Shown here in pieces: positions 12,904 through 23,617 of a stretch of DNA of 64,000 bases. Source of the stretch: Epichloe hybrida (lineage: Eukaryota > Ascomycota > Sordariomycetes > Hypocreales > Clavicipitaceae); assembly GCA_019022495.1 (NCBI GenBank), contig JAFEKR010000002.1:2294001-2358000 (forward strand). The letters run 5' to 3'. Each line of letters opens with the position of its first letter. Position 1 is the first letter of the stretch. The notes below the pieces were generated by a model. It searched no databases. It saw only the letters and a list, made by a program, of their open reading frames with translations, and was not told the DNA's origin. The position numbers and the translations under genes were made by a program.

Positions 12904-14077
12904 TCACAGCAAGCTGACCAGGATGATGCACGCCATCGTGCCAAGCGCAACCGCGCCCGCGCCAGGACTCAGGGACACAACGGCATTCGAGCTTTCGGGC
13001 TCGACACCAGTGGCGCCGAAGCCAAGATACCACGCCCCGATATCCGTCAGGTTGCCGCCTTTGTTGAGGAAGGCGGCATTGGCGCCCACGTTGGAGTTCG
13101 AGGAGCGGAACGCGCCAAAGTACGTGTAGCGGCCGAGATAATCGAGCTTGTCAAAATAATCCGCCGTTTGGTTGTAAAAGGCCTGTGTGGCTTGGAGATC
13201 CTTGTGCGCGTATGCGTACTCGGTCACCCAGATCTCGGCCTCGGGCCATCTGCGATGGGGGCAAGTGCTCGTTAGTCAAGGCCCCAGGTTTCATATTTGA
13301 CATGATTTCTTCCTACTTTCTTCCTTCTTTTCTTCCATATTGCTCACCATCTCCCCCCCCCCCCCCCTTTTTGTTTATGGCAAGAAATCTTAATTCCGAA
13401 AAGGAGAAACGAGTAAAAGTCGGAGAACGGCGGGTAGGAGGGGCAGATGGTACTCACGTTGCTCTTCGCTCGCCAATGTGCGAAGCCAACCCTGCAAAGT
13501 TATCGTACCAGTGGACGGGCAGGAAATCCCAGGTGCAGTTCTTCTTATCATTATTGGCCGTGCTCACCAGCGCGGAGCAGTTTCCCAAGAATTGCTTCAG
13601 CCAGGGCAGGCTGCCTCTTCCACCAGTGCAAGCCGGCAGGCCAAGCTTGACGCCCATCTTGGCCAGGGGCTCAAAGTTGGCGACCCAGGCGAGGGCCGCG
13701 TCTGCGGGCCGGACGTTGCTGCCGCCGACGTCCGATGTGGTATCGGGCTCGTTGAATGCCATGGCGTGCTTGATCCTGATGCCGCCATCGATGAGCTTCC
13801 TCACGTCGCTCAGAAACGCCGTGTCGTTGGGGTTCGGCCCAACTCCCCACATCATGGGGACGAATTCGAACTGATCCTGCGAGATGGACGAGTAGGCCGG
13901 TGACGGCAGGCTCTGGTAGTTGTAGTACCACGTTAGGTCGCTGCCGGGCTGCACCCAGACCTTGTTATCTTCGGGGTGGTTGGGGTTCGGTGTGTGGCAG
14001 AGGCCACGCTTGCCCGTGGCGGCAGAGCAGAGCCCTGCCAGAGGGATTACCTGCGCGATCCACGATGAGGTCTTCAT
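12904..14077 (-). CDS. Secreted GPI-anchored glycoside hydrolase, GH128/Asl1-like
   Basis: Cell-wall enzyme of the Asl1-like/GH128 type, a family with beta-1,3-glucanase activity. Two exons: 14077-13458 and 13249-12904 (intron 13250-13457, GTGAGT donor, CGCAG acceptor), 321 aa. Residues 1-20 are a signal peptide. The TIM-barrel catalytic residues are visible as NEPD (E110, likely acid/base) and, just after the splice junction, IWVTEYA (E217, likely nucleophile). The last 20-25 residues form a hydrophobic tail after a small-residue site, which suggests a GPI anchor. Several N-x-S/T sites are present. The intron contains a long C/G homopolymer tract (13350-13367). It is divergently transcribed from the thiolase gene. 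The substrate is inferred from the family. Confidence 0.88.
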
Positions 14078-14649
14078 GGTGGTAAATGTGTGGTGGGCGA
14101 AGAATCAGATTAGATATTGAAGAGTAAAAATGTAGCGCTGTCAGTGAGGGCGGTGGTAATTATTTGGAATCCAAGGAGCGAGTAGGCGCCAGGAGGGGGA
14201 TCATCTGCGATTGGATTTGTAACACGTCGCACAGGACAGGAAGCTGCCGGATCGGAAGATAAATCGCAAGAACTGGTTCTCGTTCTGCCCGACTGAGGTT
14301 TGAAACGGACGAGACACCGGGGACGGACGCTGCGTCGAGCAAGCTGGCGTGGGAAGAGCGGCGAGAACAAAAAAAAAAACGAAACCTCAAGAGATAAATG
14401 ACAATATTACGATTAGGACGCCGCGGGACCGACTGGCGAGCGAGTGACAGTCACGATGATTGAGAGAGAAAAGATTGCGACCGAGAGAAGAGTTTGGTCC
14501 GGAGTCTACATGCTTCGAGCGCATTTGCTCGGGTCCCGCGCCACCGCAGGTTGCACCGGCTGCGAGTCTGTGACACGGACGGCGGCTCGTGGCTCGTCGA
14601 GGAGAAGTCAGGAGTCAGAAGCTTTGTACGTACAACATTTGCTACCCCA

Positions 14650-14686
14650 CTGTAATCACTGCAATCCGTACATGTACGGATTACAG
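14650..14686. repeat. Nested palindrome
   Basis: A perfect 20-bp palindrome (14663-14682, centre ACATGT, arms containing TCCGTAC) is enclosed by CTGTAATC (14650-14657) and its reverse complement GATTACAG (14679-14686). It could be a hairpin, a dimeric regulator site or a transposon remnant. Confidence 0.6.
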
Positions 14687-15176
14687 AAGAATGTTGGACT
14701 AGGGGAAGAGGATCACGCACGAGTTGAGATCTGCACAGGCCCACGACGCCCACCGGCGGCGGCTTGGCACGTCGATTGCTATCGGGCGGTACATCTGCCG
14801 TGGCCGTGCGATCCGTTATGCACATGGGTATAATCGCTGACACGTCAAGTCCTCTCCGTTAGCGGGCTGGCGTCTGGTGAGTCTGGAGAACGGGGGATCC
14901 GCGGCCTGTGATTGGCTGGCTGGAGCGAAAGGACAGGGGAGGGGCAGGCAGCGCCATGGGACAGCCGAGATTGGAGACGGGATGGCATTTACTCGACAGC
15001 CATGCCACGGGCTAGTTGCGCTGTCATTTCTCGCAAGTGCCGGCACACAGTTCGCATCCAGAACTTCAAAATCGCACTGCCATCCAGTTCTGCTTCTTGC
15101 GACCGCGGATGTCCTGGTCCCCGTCACCCCGCAGCCCATTGCCCGGCGCAGACCCCCCCCGACCCCCTCCCTCCTC

Positions 15177-15182
15177 CCTCGG
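15177..15182 (+). promoter_or_regulatory. Possible fatty-acid response element (CCTCGG)
   Basis: CCTCGG lies about 180 bp upstream of the thiolase ATG. This hexamer is the known binding core of the FarA/FarB/CTF1 family that induces beta-oxidation genes on fatty acids. A single 6-mer in G+C-rich DNA is weak evidence; its position next to a beta-oxidation gene is what makes it notable. Confidence 0.3.
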
Positions 15183-15360
15183 GTCTCTGATCTGACTTTC
15201 TGCTCATCGACTTTTCCCCCATAAACGGCCCATCGCCACTCTTCATCCATCAAAGTATCCCCATCCCACGGTGTCATCATGGATCCCAGACCGACCCAGT
15301 GATCCAAGATTACATCTACAACCTTCTCCCACTCGTACCAACCGCACAAACCCCACCACA

Positions 15361-16903
15361 ATGGCCGTCGAACGCATCGGCTCCATCATCAAGCATTTGG
15401 CCCCCGGGTCCGCGCTGAATCAGATGTAAGCAAGCTCGCTCACTCACTCACTTGGCGCCGTCTGCACTTGAGCCAACCCGCAAGTCACCAGGTGCGCTGA
15501 CACGGCAATTCCGCCTCAGGCAGTCCAAGAACCCCGATGACATCGTCATCACCCTGGCGGTTCGAACGCCGCTCACAAGGGCCCGCAAGGGAGGCTTCAA
15601 GGACACCAGCCTCGAGTACATGATGTACGCGCTCTTGAAGCAGGTTCGAGAGCGCACCAGCCTGGACCCTGCTCTCGTCGAGGACATCTGCTTCGGAAAT
15701 GTATGCGCAAAAAACACCACCATCACTCATCGTCCCAGACTTGAGCCAGTACTGACAAGAGACACCTACCTTGCTCTCTCCTCGCGTCGCAGGTCTCCGA
15801 TGGCAAAGCCACGTACAAGCTCCGCGCCGTCTCGCTCGCCGCCGGCTTCCCCAACACCGCCGCCGCCAGTACCGTGAACCGCTTCTGCTCATCTGGGCTG
15901 AAGGCCATTGCCGACATCGCGCATTCCATTTCCCAAAACTCAATCGAGATTGGCATCGCAGGTGGCGCCGAGAGCATGTCCCTTGGTGGCGATCGTCTCG
16001 AGGCCCCCTTTGACGCCGACGTTCTCTCCGCCAGCCAAGAGGCCGAGGACTGCATGCAGCCCATGGGCTGGACCAGCGAAAACGTCGGCCGCGACTTCAA
16101 CCTCTCCCGAGAGGAGCTCGACAAGTACTCTGCCGAAAGCTTCCAGCGTGCCGAGTCCGCCCAGAAGGCGGGCTTGTTCGACGACGAGATCGTGCCCATC
16201 ACCACAAAGGTCAAGGGTCCTGATGGCGAGGCCAAGGAGGTCACCTTGACCCGGGACGAGGGCATCCGACCGGGCACCACTGCCGAGGGTCTCGGCAAGA
16301 TTCGAGTTGCTTTCCCCCAATGGGGCAACTTGACCACTGGTGGCAACGCCAGTCAGGTCACCGACGGAGGTATGAGTAGTTTTAGTTCCCCCCCCCCCTC
16401 TCCCAAGCCGTCCTCTCTCTCTCTCTCTCTCTCCCCAATGGGGTAAATAAAAACTGAATCTTCTCTCTCTCGCTTTAGCCTCCGCCGTCATCCTTATGAA
16501 GCGTTCCACTGCCATCAAGCTGGGACAGCCCATTCTCGGCAAATACGTCGGCTCTACCGTCGCCGGCCTCGCCCCGCGCATCATGGGCATCGGTCCCAGC
16601 GTCGCCATCCCCAAGCTCCTCTCCATCCACAACATCTCCCTCGCCGACGTCGACGTTGTCGAGATCAACGAGGCCTTTGCCACCATGGCCGTCTACTGCC
16701 GCAACAAGCTAGAGCTCGACTGGCAGAAGATGAACCCCCGCGGTGGCGCCATTGCCCTCGGCCACCCCCTGGGCACGACCGGTGCCAGACAAGTCGTGAC
16801 GGGCCTGAGCGAGCTGCGCCGCACCAAGAAGAAGATTCTGCTCACGTCCATGTGTATCGGTACGGGCATGGGCATGGCTGCTCTGTGGGTGAATGAGGCG
16901 TGA
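15361..16903 (+). CDS. Peroxisomal 3-ketoacyl-CoA thiolase
   Basis: Catalyses the last step of peroxisomal beta-oxidation, cleaving 3-ketoacyl-CoA with CoA to acetyl-CoA and a shortened acyl-CoA. Four exons: 15361-15425, 15520-15700, 15793-16369 and 16479-16903, giving 415 aa, the normal family length. The first exon encodes R5-I-G-S-I-I-K-H-L13, a match to the PTS2 consensus (R-L/I-x5-H-L), so import by Pex7 is expected. The thiolase fold has its nucleophilic Cys at C114 (NRFCSSGLKA), NEAFA, H370 in GGAIALGHPLG, and the second catalytic Cys near C400 (MCIGTGMG). The third intron contains CT repeats. The start is fixed by the PTS2 exon. It is the orthologue type of yeast POT1/FOX3. Confidence 0.95.
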
Positions 16904-17507
16904 ACCCTTGTAAAGTAAAGCAAAGTAGAAGAAAAAAGTGTCAGTTAATTTGTCCAATGAGAATCTGAAGCGTTATTAGTAGTAGTAGTAGTAGTAGTAG
17001 TATTCCAAAAATTGTGCCCCTCCTCTCGATGCCATAAAGTCTTTGCGTCCATCTCCGTTCCCGCACCCACAAGTTGTCGGATGGAGAAACTCAGGGTCCG
17101 TTAGACAAGCTGTCCTGAAGAATCTACGCAACAAACGGCGTCAATCGCGCCAGGTTGCCCCGCGTCTCACCAATCGAGGCAAACTCCCCGAGACACCAAC
17201 CACTGCGGGGTCCCGAAACTGGACGCGCATGCATGCAGCCAGCCGGGGGGGAAGACCAAACGCCTAGCAAGATACATCTAGTATTCCGGTCGCAAAGTTG
17301 ATAGCTTAGAAGCCACGATCGATCAAAACATGTTCAACCGAGTTACTAAGCGAGCACGCCGATAAGGGTGCCAATGTTGATCTTTGGGGGGGGGGGGGAA
17401 GACACAGTATTTTACGTTGGATGTGATGTCGGATATTGCATTCGGTTCAATGGTAAGATTGAACTGGCCAGAGAATGCAAGGATGTGTTGTGAAAAAATA
17501 TAAAAAA
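16904..17507. other. Intergenic with (AGT)n microsatellite and G-run
   Basis: Downstream of the thiolase. An (AGT)n trinucleotide repeat runs from 16978 to 17001 and a G-run lies near 17386-17398. No gene is seen. Confidence 0.6.
17501..17507 (-). terminator. RNA polymerase III terminator of the 5S gene
   Basis: On the minus strand the 5S sequence is followed directly by a T-run and then by a second T-run (complement of the A tracts at 17493-17508). This is the expected Pol III stop. Confidence 0.65.
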
Positions 17508-17626
17508 ACATACAACAGCCGGTGTTCGCTGGTCGTCACCGACCCAACTACTGATCTGCCCCTTACCAGCTTGACTATGGGAGAGCGGACGGGATCCCGT
17601 ATATTCTAGTAGGTATAGTCGTATGT
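17508..17626 (-). rRNA. 5S ribosomal RNA gene
   Basis: Full-length 119-nt 5S rRNA gene read on the minus strand. It begins ACATACGAC and ends GTTGTATGT, and the two ends pair to form helix I. The fungal 5S core is recognisable: CGGGATCCCGTCCGCTC, then AGTAGTTGGGTCGGTGACGA and CCAGCGAA, which include the internal Pol III control boxes. Helix II can form (CCTAC..AG with CTGGTA.GG, one bulge), so the copy looks intact. Dispersed 5S genes are normal in filamentous ascomycetes. Confidence 0.85.
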
Positions 17627-17699
17627 GAGAGAACGGGCTGGTAAACTATTATAAATATATTCCCCACGGGACATCTAGTTCAAAAAGATAAAAAAACAT

Positions 17700-17787
17700 A
17701 CATACAACAGCCGGTGTTCGCTGGTCGTCACCGACCTAACTACTAATCTGTCCCTTACCAGCTTGACTATGGGAGAGCGGACGGGAT
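17700..17787 (-). pseudogene. Truncated 5S rRNA copy
   Basis: Second 5S-like sequence, same strand, about 190 bp away. It covers only the 3' three quarters (homology runs from GTTGTATGT at 17700 up to ATCCCGTCC near 17787) and lacks the 5' portion of helices I and II. It differs from the intact copy by G-to-A and C-to-T changes, for example in the TAGTTGGGTC region, a transition bias compatible with RIP or simple decay. A T-run also follows it. Confidence 0.8.
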
Positions 17788-18080
17788 ATCTTCTTGAGAT
17801 TTGCCCTTCTCCGAGGTTCTGCCGAAATCGACATCCTCGCTCCGTATCGGCCAGCAGAAACGGAAGGTACATGTAGGCCCCGTTGGTCTACGTAACCATA
17901 CCGTTTTTGACTGCTACCCGCCGAGGACCCGCACGCCCCTCCCCCGATCTTGCACCTCAGCCCCTACCTCAAGTGCCGTCTGAAGGTCGCGGGACCCTGC
18001 CGCAGGTACGGCCAGCCGGTCTTAAATTGTTAAACCAACTGCGGCTTCGCAAGTCCCTGACTTCCAGTTAGGGACCTTTA
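17788..18080. other. Unidentified DNA between truncated 5S copy and MITE
   Basis: This 293-bp stretch replaces the missing 5' part of the truncated 5S copy. It is moderately G+C-rich, with no clear coding frame or known family. It may be part of the element that carried the 5S fragment. Confidence 0.35.
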
Positions 18081-18564
18081 TAGCGGGTTCAACACCCCCC
18101 CAGCTTTAGACGTAAAGACTATTATAGGGCCAGATGCTGAGTCCTGAGTTAAGTCGAAAGTTAAGTAAAATAAGAATGAGATTTTGTGATATAATAATGC
18201 GGGGAGGCACTATACTTCTTTTATTAGCAAATTTCTGACAGAGTTAGAGTAAATGATCGCTTTGTGTTATAATATGCTAAAAGCAAGTTTTTAGTTGACT
18301 TTTTAATGTACCAAGTTAATGCAAGCCATTTTCTAACTACTGATAGCAAAGATTATCACTTCTTTAGCTCACTTCCACACGAATTCTTAACGGCTTGCCG
18401 TAACCTAGTGAGAATAAGAAAATTGAGTTAAAAATTGAGTCAAAAAGATACAAGACGGTATTCCTGCTAGTTTGGGTGCTAACAAGTCTCACTTAATTTT
18501 TAACTCAATGTCTCACTCGAACTCGGCATCTGGCCCATAGTATAGCTGACTTAAAAACCCGCTG
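18081..18564. mobile_element. MITE-like non-autonomous DNA transposon, TA target duplication
   Basis: A 484-bp element flanked by TA dinucleotides (18079-18080 and 18565-18566). The ends are inverted: TAGCGGGTT on the left, and the right end read in reverse is CAGCGGGTT. An inner inverted block (left 18123-18146, right 18522-18548) shares GGGCCAGATGC(T/C)GAG. A further internal palindrome contains TTGAGTTAAAAATT and its complement. There is no coding capacity. The TA duplication and the terminal pattern suggest a Tc1/mariner (Fot1/pogo-like) derivative. Confidence 0.75.
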
Positions 18565-18597
18565 TAATCTGAGTTCCATTCACTGAGAGTTTATATC

Positions 18598-20086
18598 TCA
18601 CGCCTTAAGAATCTTAACCAGCTCAGCAACGATGGCATCTCCTGCTTCTGCGGTGCCCGTGCTGCCGCCCATGTCCTTAGTTCTCAGCCCGGCATCGATG
18701 GCGGCGCGGACCGCGTCCTCGACGATTTTAGCCTCATGGGCGAGATTTAGAGAGTACCGGAACATCATGGCCACGGAAAGGATGGCGCCAACGGGATTCT
18801 GGAAATGATGTCAGCTCTGTATTTGCAGCGAATTGATAGGAATCGCCCGAAACGGGGTCTTAACGCACGACAATCCCTTTCCCTGATATGTCCGGCGCGC
18901 TGCCTATCATCTGCGGTTAGCGACTGATGTCTACATATGGGCTCGAGTGGAGGATAGGAGTCTCACCATGAATCGGTTCACAGATGGAAGGCACTGCAGA
19001 GCCCGGAATCCCGCAGAGACTCGCGCTCGGGAGGAGCCCTATGCTTCCAGCTATGGCGCTCGCCTCGTCGCTGAGAATATCCCCTGAAAACTCGTTAGTT
19101 AAACCGCTTTCGAGGTGGACGAGGGGCCTCGCTCACCTGCCAAGTTGGGCGCTAGTATAACGCCATTCAGCTGCGTCGGGTTCTTGACCATAATCATAGC
19201 CGCGCTGTCAATAAGCTGATGCTCGACCTTCAGATCGGGGAACTCGTTTTTATAGACCTCCTCAACCACACGACGCCAGAGTCTGCTTGTCGCTAGCACG
19301 TTCGCCTTGTCCAGCGAGATGACCCGCGAGTCTCCCCTAGCCCTGGCCAGGTAGCCGCCCAGCCGCGCGATACGCTCGATTTCTGTTTTCGTGTAAACAG
19401 TAGTGTCAAACGCATTATGCCCATCGTACTCTTTTCGCTCTCCGAAATACAGGCCTGAGGTTAACTCCCGGACTAACATCATGTCGATGCCACGGCAGAC
19501 GGACGCCTTCAGGGGGGAGGACTCGACGATGGCGTCAGAGGCGAAGAAGCAGGGACGAAGGTTTCCATAGGCACACATCTCACTGCGCAGCTTCAGGAGG
19601 CCCTGCTCCGGGCGGACGGCGCCGGTGCCCCATTTGGGGCCGCCAATGGCGCCGAGGAGCACGGCGTCGGCGGCTTTGGCGGCGGCGAGGGCCTCGTCTG
19701 TAAGGGGGGTGCCGGTCTGGTCGATGGAGCACTGGGGAGAAACGCCGAGGTTAGCAAGAGACTTCTCTCGTGGATGTCTTTGGGCCCGTGTGATCCGTCG
19801 TCCGGGGACGACTTACCCCTCCGAGCAGGTGGTCCTGCAGATTGAATTTGCCAGCAGTCGGGCTCAGCTCCTCGACCGTCTTGATAACCTGAATCCTGCG
19901 TCAGACGTGCTCAACTGCAAGTCGCAAATACCAGACTCGTACCTTGATTGCCTCAGCAATAACCTGTCAAATAACCAAAGTCAGCCTCTCTCCGTCCAGA
20001 ATCAAGGCTGAGAAAGCTCGGGGGTAGTCAGTCACCTCTGGGCCGCAGTGGTCGCCCGCAAAAACAACAATGTTGTGTTCCGCCAT
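18598..20086 (-). CDS. LEU2: 3-isopropylmalate dehydrogenase
   Basis: Leucine biosynthesis: NAD-dependent oxidative decarboxylation of 3-isopropylmalate to 2-oxoisocaproate. Seven exons on the minus strand: 20086-20036, 19963-19943, 19888-19817, 19731-19137, 19083-18967, 18903-18869 and 18798-18598, 363 aa, the normal length. Recognisable blocks are [17 protein letters not shown] at the N-terminus, [11 protein letters not shown], the substrate-binding LRPCFFA and [24 protein letters not shown], and [17 protein letters not shown]. The second exon is only 21 nt and the sixth 35 nt. All junctions are GT-AG and in frame. The start is the ATG opening the conserved [20 protein letters not shown] begins 31 bp after the stop codon, so the transcript end probably lies in the element. 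Confidence 0.95.
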
Positions 20087-21319
20087 GGTTGCAATACTTG
20101 TCCGACGGGGTTCGTCCAAAGAAGGGTCGGGCTTGTGTGATGAAGCACGAGAATGAGTTGAAGACGAGGCGGGAGGTAAGAGGTCCGGCGGAGAAAGTCA
20201 GAAGTTTAGAGTTATGACGAAGGAGGCTTGCGTTTCTTCAAAGACGGACGTGTTCGTATCAACCTAACTAATAAGGAAAGATATTCAAAAAATGGGCAAT
20301 GAGGGATTTCGTAGGAAGGGGCAGTGGAAAAGGAATTGAAGAGGGAATTGAAGAATGTATTCGACAAAACATATGGCAGAGCGAAGTCGGGGACGGCTTG
20401 TTCGGCTCCCCGCCCCTGCCAAGTTGGAGGAGAACCCCACCTGCCGAGATCGGAGAGGGAGGAAGCTTCAGCCCGCTTCAATCCAAGGAAAGAACGAAGG
20501 TGATGTACAAGGCAATATGGATGCTATTATCTCATACATATCACATGGCAGTAACGTTCCTCGATCGGCCTGTTGGATACGGATACGGAGATACACTTGT
20601 TCATATATGTCACCTCGGTCTCAGTTTGTCGATGCAACACTCCTCACCACTTCACATTACATCCGATATTACATCCGAACGCAAGCTTCAAGAGTCGCCC
20701 TCTTAAGCACCAGGTATCACCTCTGTAATGGCTTTCACCCGTTACCCACCAGCTGGCAGCCCTGCTCCCCTGCAGCACCGTCCTCCTGGAGGTGTCGTCT
20801 TGTCGCAGGTCCTTCCAGTACGTCGGCGCTTTTGCGGCAGTGGTGACTCGTAGCGACCGTGGAGGCTCGTATCGGCGGTTCACAAAGCTCCTTCGGAGGT
20901 CATGGACAGCTTACGGAGCACAGTAAGTGTCTCGCTAGCGGTATGGCATCTTAGCAGCGGGCTTGAGGCGTGTCGAGAGGGCTGGCAGCGGGTGAGAAAC
21001 TCAACATTGAGCGAAGATCGTAACGTGTCGCATTCGATTCTGTCAGGGTGCTAGAGGGTGTCGACATCCACAAGCGTATCAGCGAAAAAGTTGTCGCGAG
21101 GGCGGCGGACAGCGCTGTTAGCGCGCTGTAAGATGGAGGAGGGACAAAAACGGCGCTCAAGATGGCGTCGACGTGAGTACATAAGAATTGCGTGCCGCTT
21201 ACATAATGGTGACGGTCACCTGGCTACTCTAACACAGTGTTAAAACGCTGTGGCAGTCACTGTGCCTTTTTAGGCTCATAAGCACAGCCGAGCAGACGAG
21301 GCGCCAGAGTTGATATATT
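20087..21319. other. Intergenic: LEU2 upstream region
   Basis: No supported gene. The ORFs at 20299-20706, 20355-20846 and 20644-20883 lack domains and overlap in conflicting frames. I looked for Leu3 (CCGG-N4-CCGG) and Gcn4/CpcA (TGACTCA) sites close to the LEU2 start and saw none. Confidence 0.5.
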
Positions 21320-21922
21320 TCATGTTAATGCTTCATACACCTGAGCCTCCCTCAATAGGGCCGCCGATTCGTATTCAAAGCGAGCAATCTTCAGGAAGCA
21401 TTCGGTATCATCGTTTCGGACGCGAGAAACTCGGCTCTTTATATGCTGGACATCGCTTGAGTCGAGGATATTAAAATATTTGCCGGAAACATGGAGCTGA
21501 GTGCTGGGTAAAGCATGGGGCTTGAATGCATCGCGCGGCCTGCAGGTGCCGCTGTCTCCTTTCGATATCCTTAGGGTCGGTCGTCCACTCATCGTTCCTT
21601 TCAAGGAGCTTCGACAGCTCACGAATCACGTCGGGGGCCGTAGGTTCGCGAATATTCTGGAATAAGGTCGAGAAACTGGAGATCGACATAGACGACCCTC
21701 TCGTGTTTTGATCGTAAGAATTCTGTAAAGGCAGTCGTGTGCAGATAGGTCGATTGATAGGACAGCGTCTTGCACGTCCATAATGGACGGGGAGAACCGT
21801 TCGGTTTGGGAAGAATAATGTAGGCAAGCTGCCCACGGAAGGCACTGAGAGATGTTATCGGGTGCAACCATGCCATCCTCTTGGGCCAATCTAAACTCGA
21901 CGAGGTAGTGCCGATGAGTCAA
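21320..21922 (-). pseudogene. Relic of a fungal kinase-like (APH/protein-kinase fold) gene
   Basis: Three minus-strand frames form one degraded protein when read in order: about 21876-21650 ('GQLAYIILPKPNGSPRPLWT', 'ERVVYVDLQFLDLIPEY'), then about 21650-21545 ('EPTAPDVIRELSKLLERND'), then about 21540-21320 ('LHVSGKYFNILDSSDVQ', 'FLKIARFEYESAALLREA'). The last part resembles the N-lobe start of kinase-like proteins (Lys in FLKIARFE, then the ExxALLREAxxYEAL helix). At least two frameshifts separate the parts, and a stop follows immediately after YEALT, so the catalytic half is missing. It resembles the N-terminal half of a family common in hypocrealean fungi that is often automatically annotated as alpha-galactosidase or kinase-like; that match is from memory and moderate. 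Confidence 0.5.
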
Positions 21923-22140
21923 AGTTTTTCGTCGTCGGGATGCCTTTCAAATTTGCTTGGATGCCTGGTGTATTACGGAGTAGTAGTCAGCAGCACAAAT
22001 GGCGGGGCTGAAATTTTGCGGCCGGTTGTCAAGTGTCACCGCTGATTCACTCCGTCTTTTCAAAGCACCCAATTGTATTCCGTAAATAAGTACTCCGTAC
22101 TCCTCTGAACCAACCGCGGGCGACGGCTCGACAAATCGCC

Positions 22141-23583
22141 ATGCCTCGCGATCCGCTCATCGGCCTCGTGGGCAAACCGTCTGCTGGGAAGAGCACCACG
22201 CTGAACAGCTTAACGGATGCTTCCTCCAAAGTCGGTACGTCTTCCTTCTTTCGTTCTTTCTTTCTCTCTTTGCTCGGCCATCGTCTGCTCGCATGTAAAA
22301 TCGAAAGTGACCTACCTATTCTGACTTACTTCCTTTCCCACAGGCAACTTCCCGTAGGTCCCCCCTTCTTCCCCAATATCCGCATGTCCGACCACCCGAC
22401 CCCCCCTTCGACCTTCGGTCACGTCCAACCCGCTCACCCATTCCCCTCTAGCTTCACGACAATCGACCCTCAACGAGCAATAGGCTACCTCCAGATAGAC
22501 TGCGCCTGCGCCCGCCACAACGTCTCGGACCGATGCAAGCCCAACTACGGCGCCTGCGATGGCGGCCGTCGCTCCGTGCCCATTGAGCTCCTCGACGTAG
22601 CAGGTCTCGTGCCGGGCGCCCATCAAGGCCGCGGCCTCGGCAACAAGTTCCTCGACGACCTCCGGCATGCCGACGCATTGATCCACGTCGTCGATGCTTC
22701 CGGCACCGTCGACGCCGAGGGCAAGGAAACAAGAGGGTACGACCCCTCCGTCGACATAGCCTGGCTGCGAAGCGAGCTGGTCGCCTGGATCCTGGGAAAC
22801 CTCATGCAGCGATGGCCCAGCGTGCGCAGACGCCACACCGCCGTCAAGGCGACCGCCCTGGAGACCCTCCAGGGCCAATTCTCCGGATATGGCTCGACAT
22901 CGACCGTGGTTGCGCGCGCCCTCGACCGGTCCGGCGTGAGAGAGCCGCTGGAGGAATGGTCCGACGAGACTGTCGCGCACGTGGTCGATGCGTTTGTCGA
23001 CGAGAAGTTCCCGACGGTGATTGCGCTGAACAAGATTGACCATCCGGACGCGGACAAGAACATTGCCAAGATTGCCAAGATGCAGGACCCAAGCACGATT
23101 GTGCTGTGCTCGGCCGTTTCGGAAATCTTCTTGCGCAAGATGGCGAAGCAAGGGTACATCAAGTACGTCGAGGGGAGCGAGTTCATCGACACGAGAGAGG
23201 ATCTCATCGAGCAGGGTGATGCCGAGGGTGGCGGGCTCAAGGAATTGGATGACAAGAATCGCAGTCGTATCGAGAACTTGAAGGACATGGTTCTGTACCG
23301 ATTCGGGTCCACGGGCGTAGTGCAGGTCTTGTCGAGGGCCGCCGAGCTGCTGGGCTTGGTGCCCGTGTTTCCGGTCCGCAACACGGCCACGTTTAGTTCC
23401 GGCGCTTCAGAGTCAAAGGCTGTGTTTAGGGATTGCGTCCTCGTCAGCAAGGGCTCGACTGTCGGTGATGTGGCCAGGAAGGTCATGGGCGATGCGCCGA
23501 TTGCGTACGTCGAGGGCATTGGGGGCTTGAGAGTGGCAGAGGATGATCATGTGGCTGTTGGGAAGAATGACGTGGGTGCCTTT

Positions 23584-23617
<34 letters not shown>

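Larger units (their letters stand above)
14078..15360. other. Divergent promoter region, glucanase/thiolase
   Basis: About 1.3 kb between the two divergent starts. No gene is supported. It contains a perfect 20-bp palindrome at 14663-14682 flanked by inverted 8-mers, and a CCTCGG site near the thiolase. The ORF at 14816-15361 (minus) is a random open frame in G+C-rich DNA. Confidence 0.5.

Noticed and set aside
21974..22053. ACGGAGT...ACTCCGT inverted pair as a second small foldback
   Set aside because: Only 7 bp match cleanly, with loose similarity beyond; too weak to call an element.
22312..23519. Minus-strand ORFs of 279 and 298 aa within the GTPase gene
   Set aside because: Both overlap conserved GTPase motifs in antisense and have no domain.
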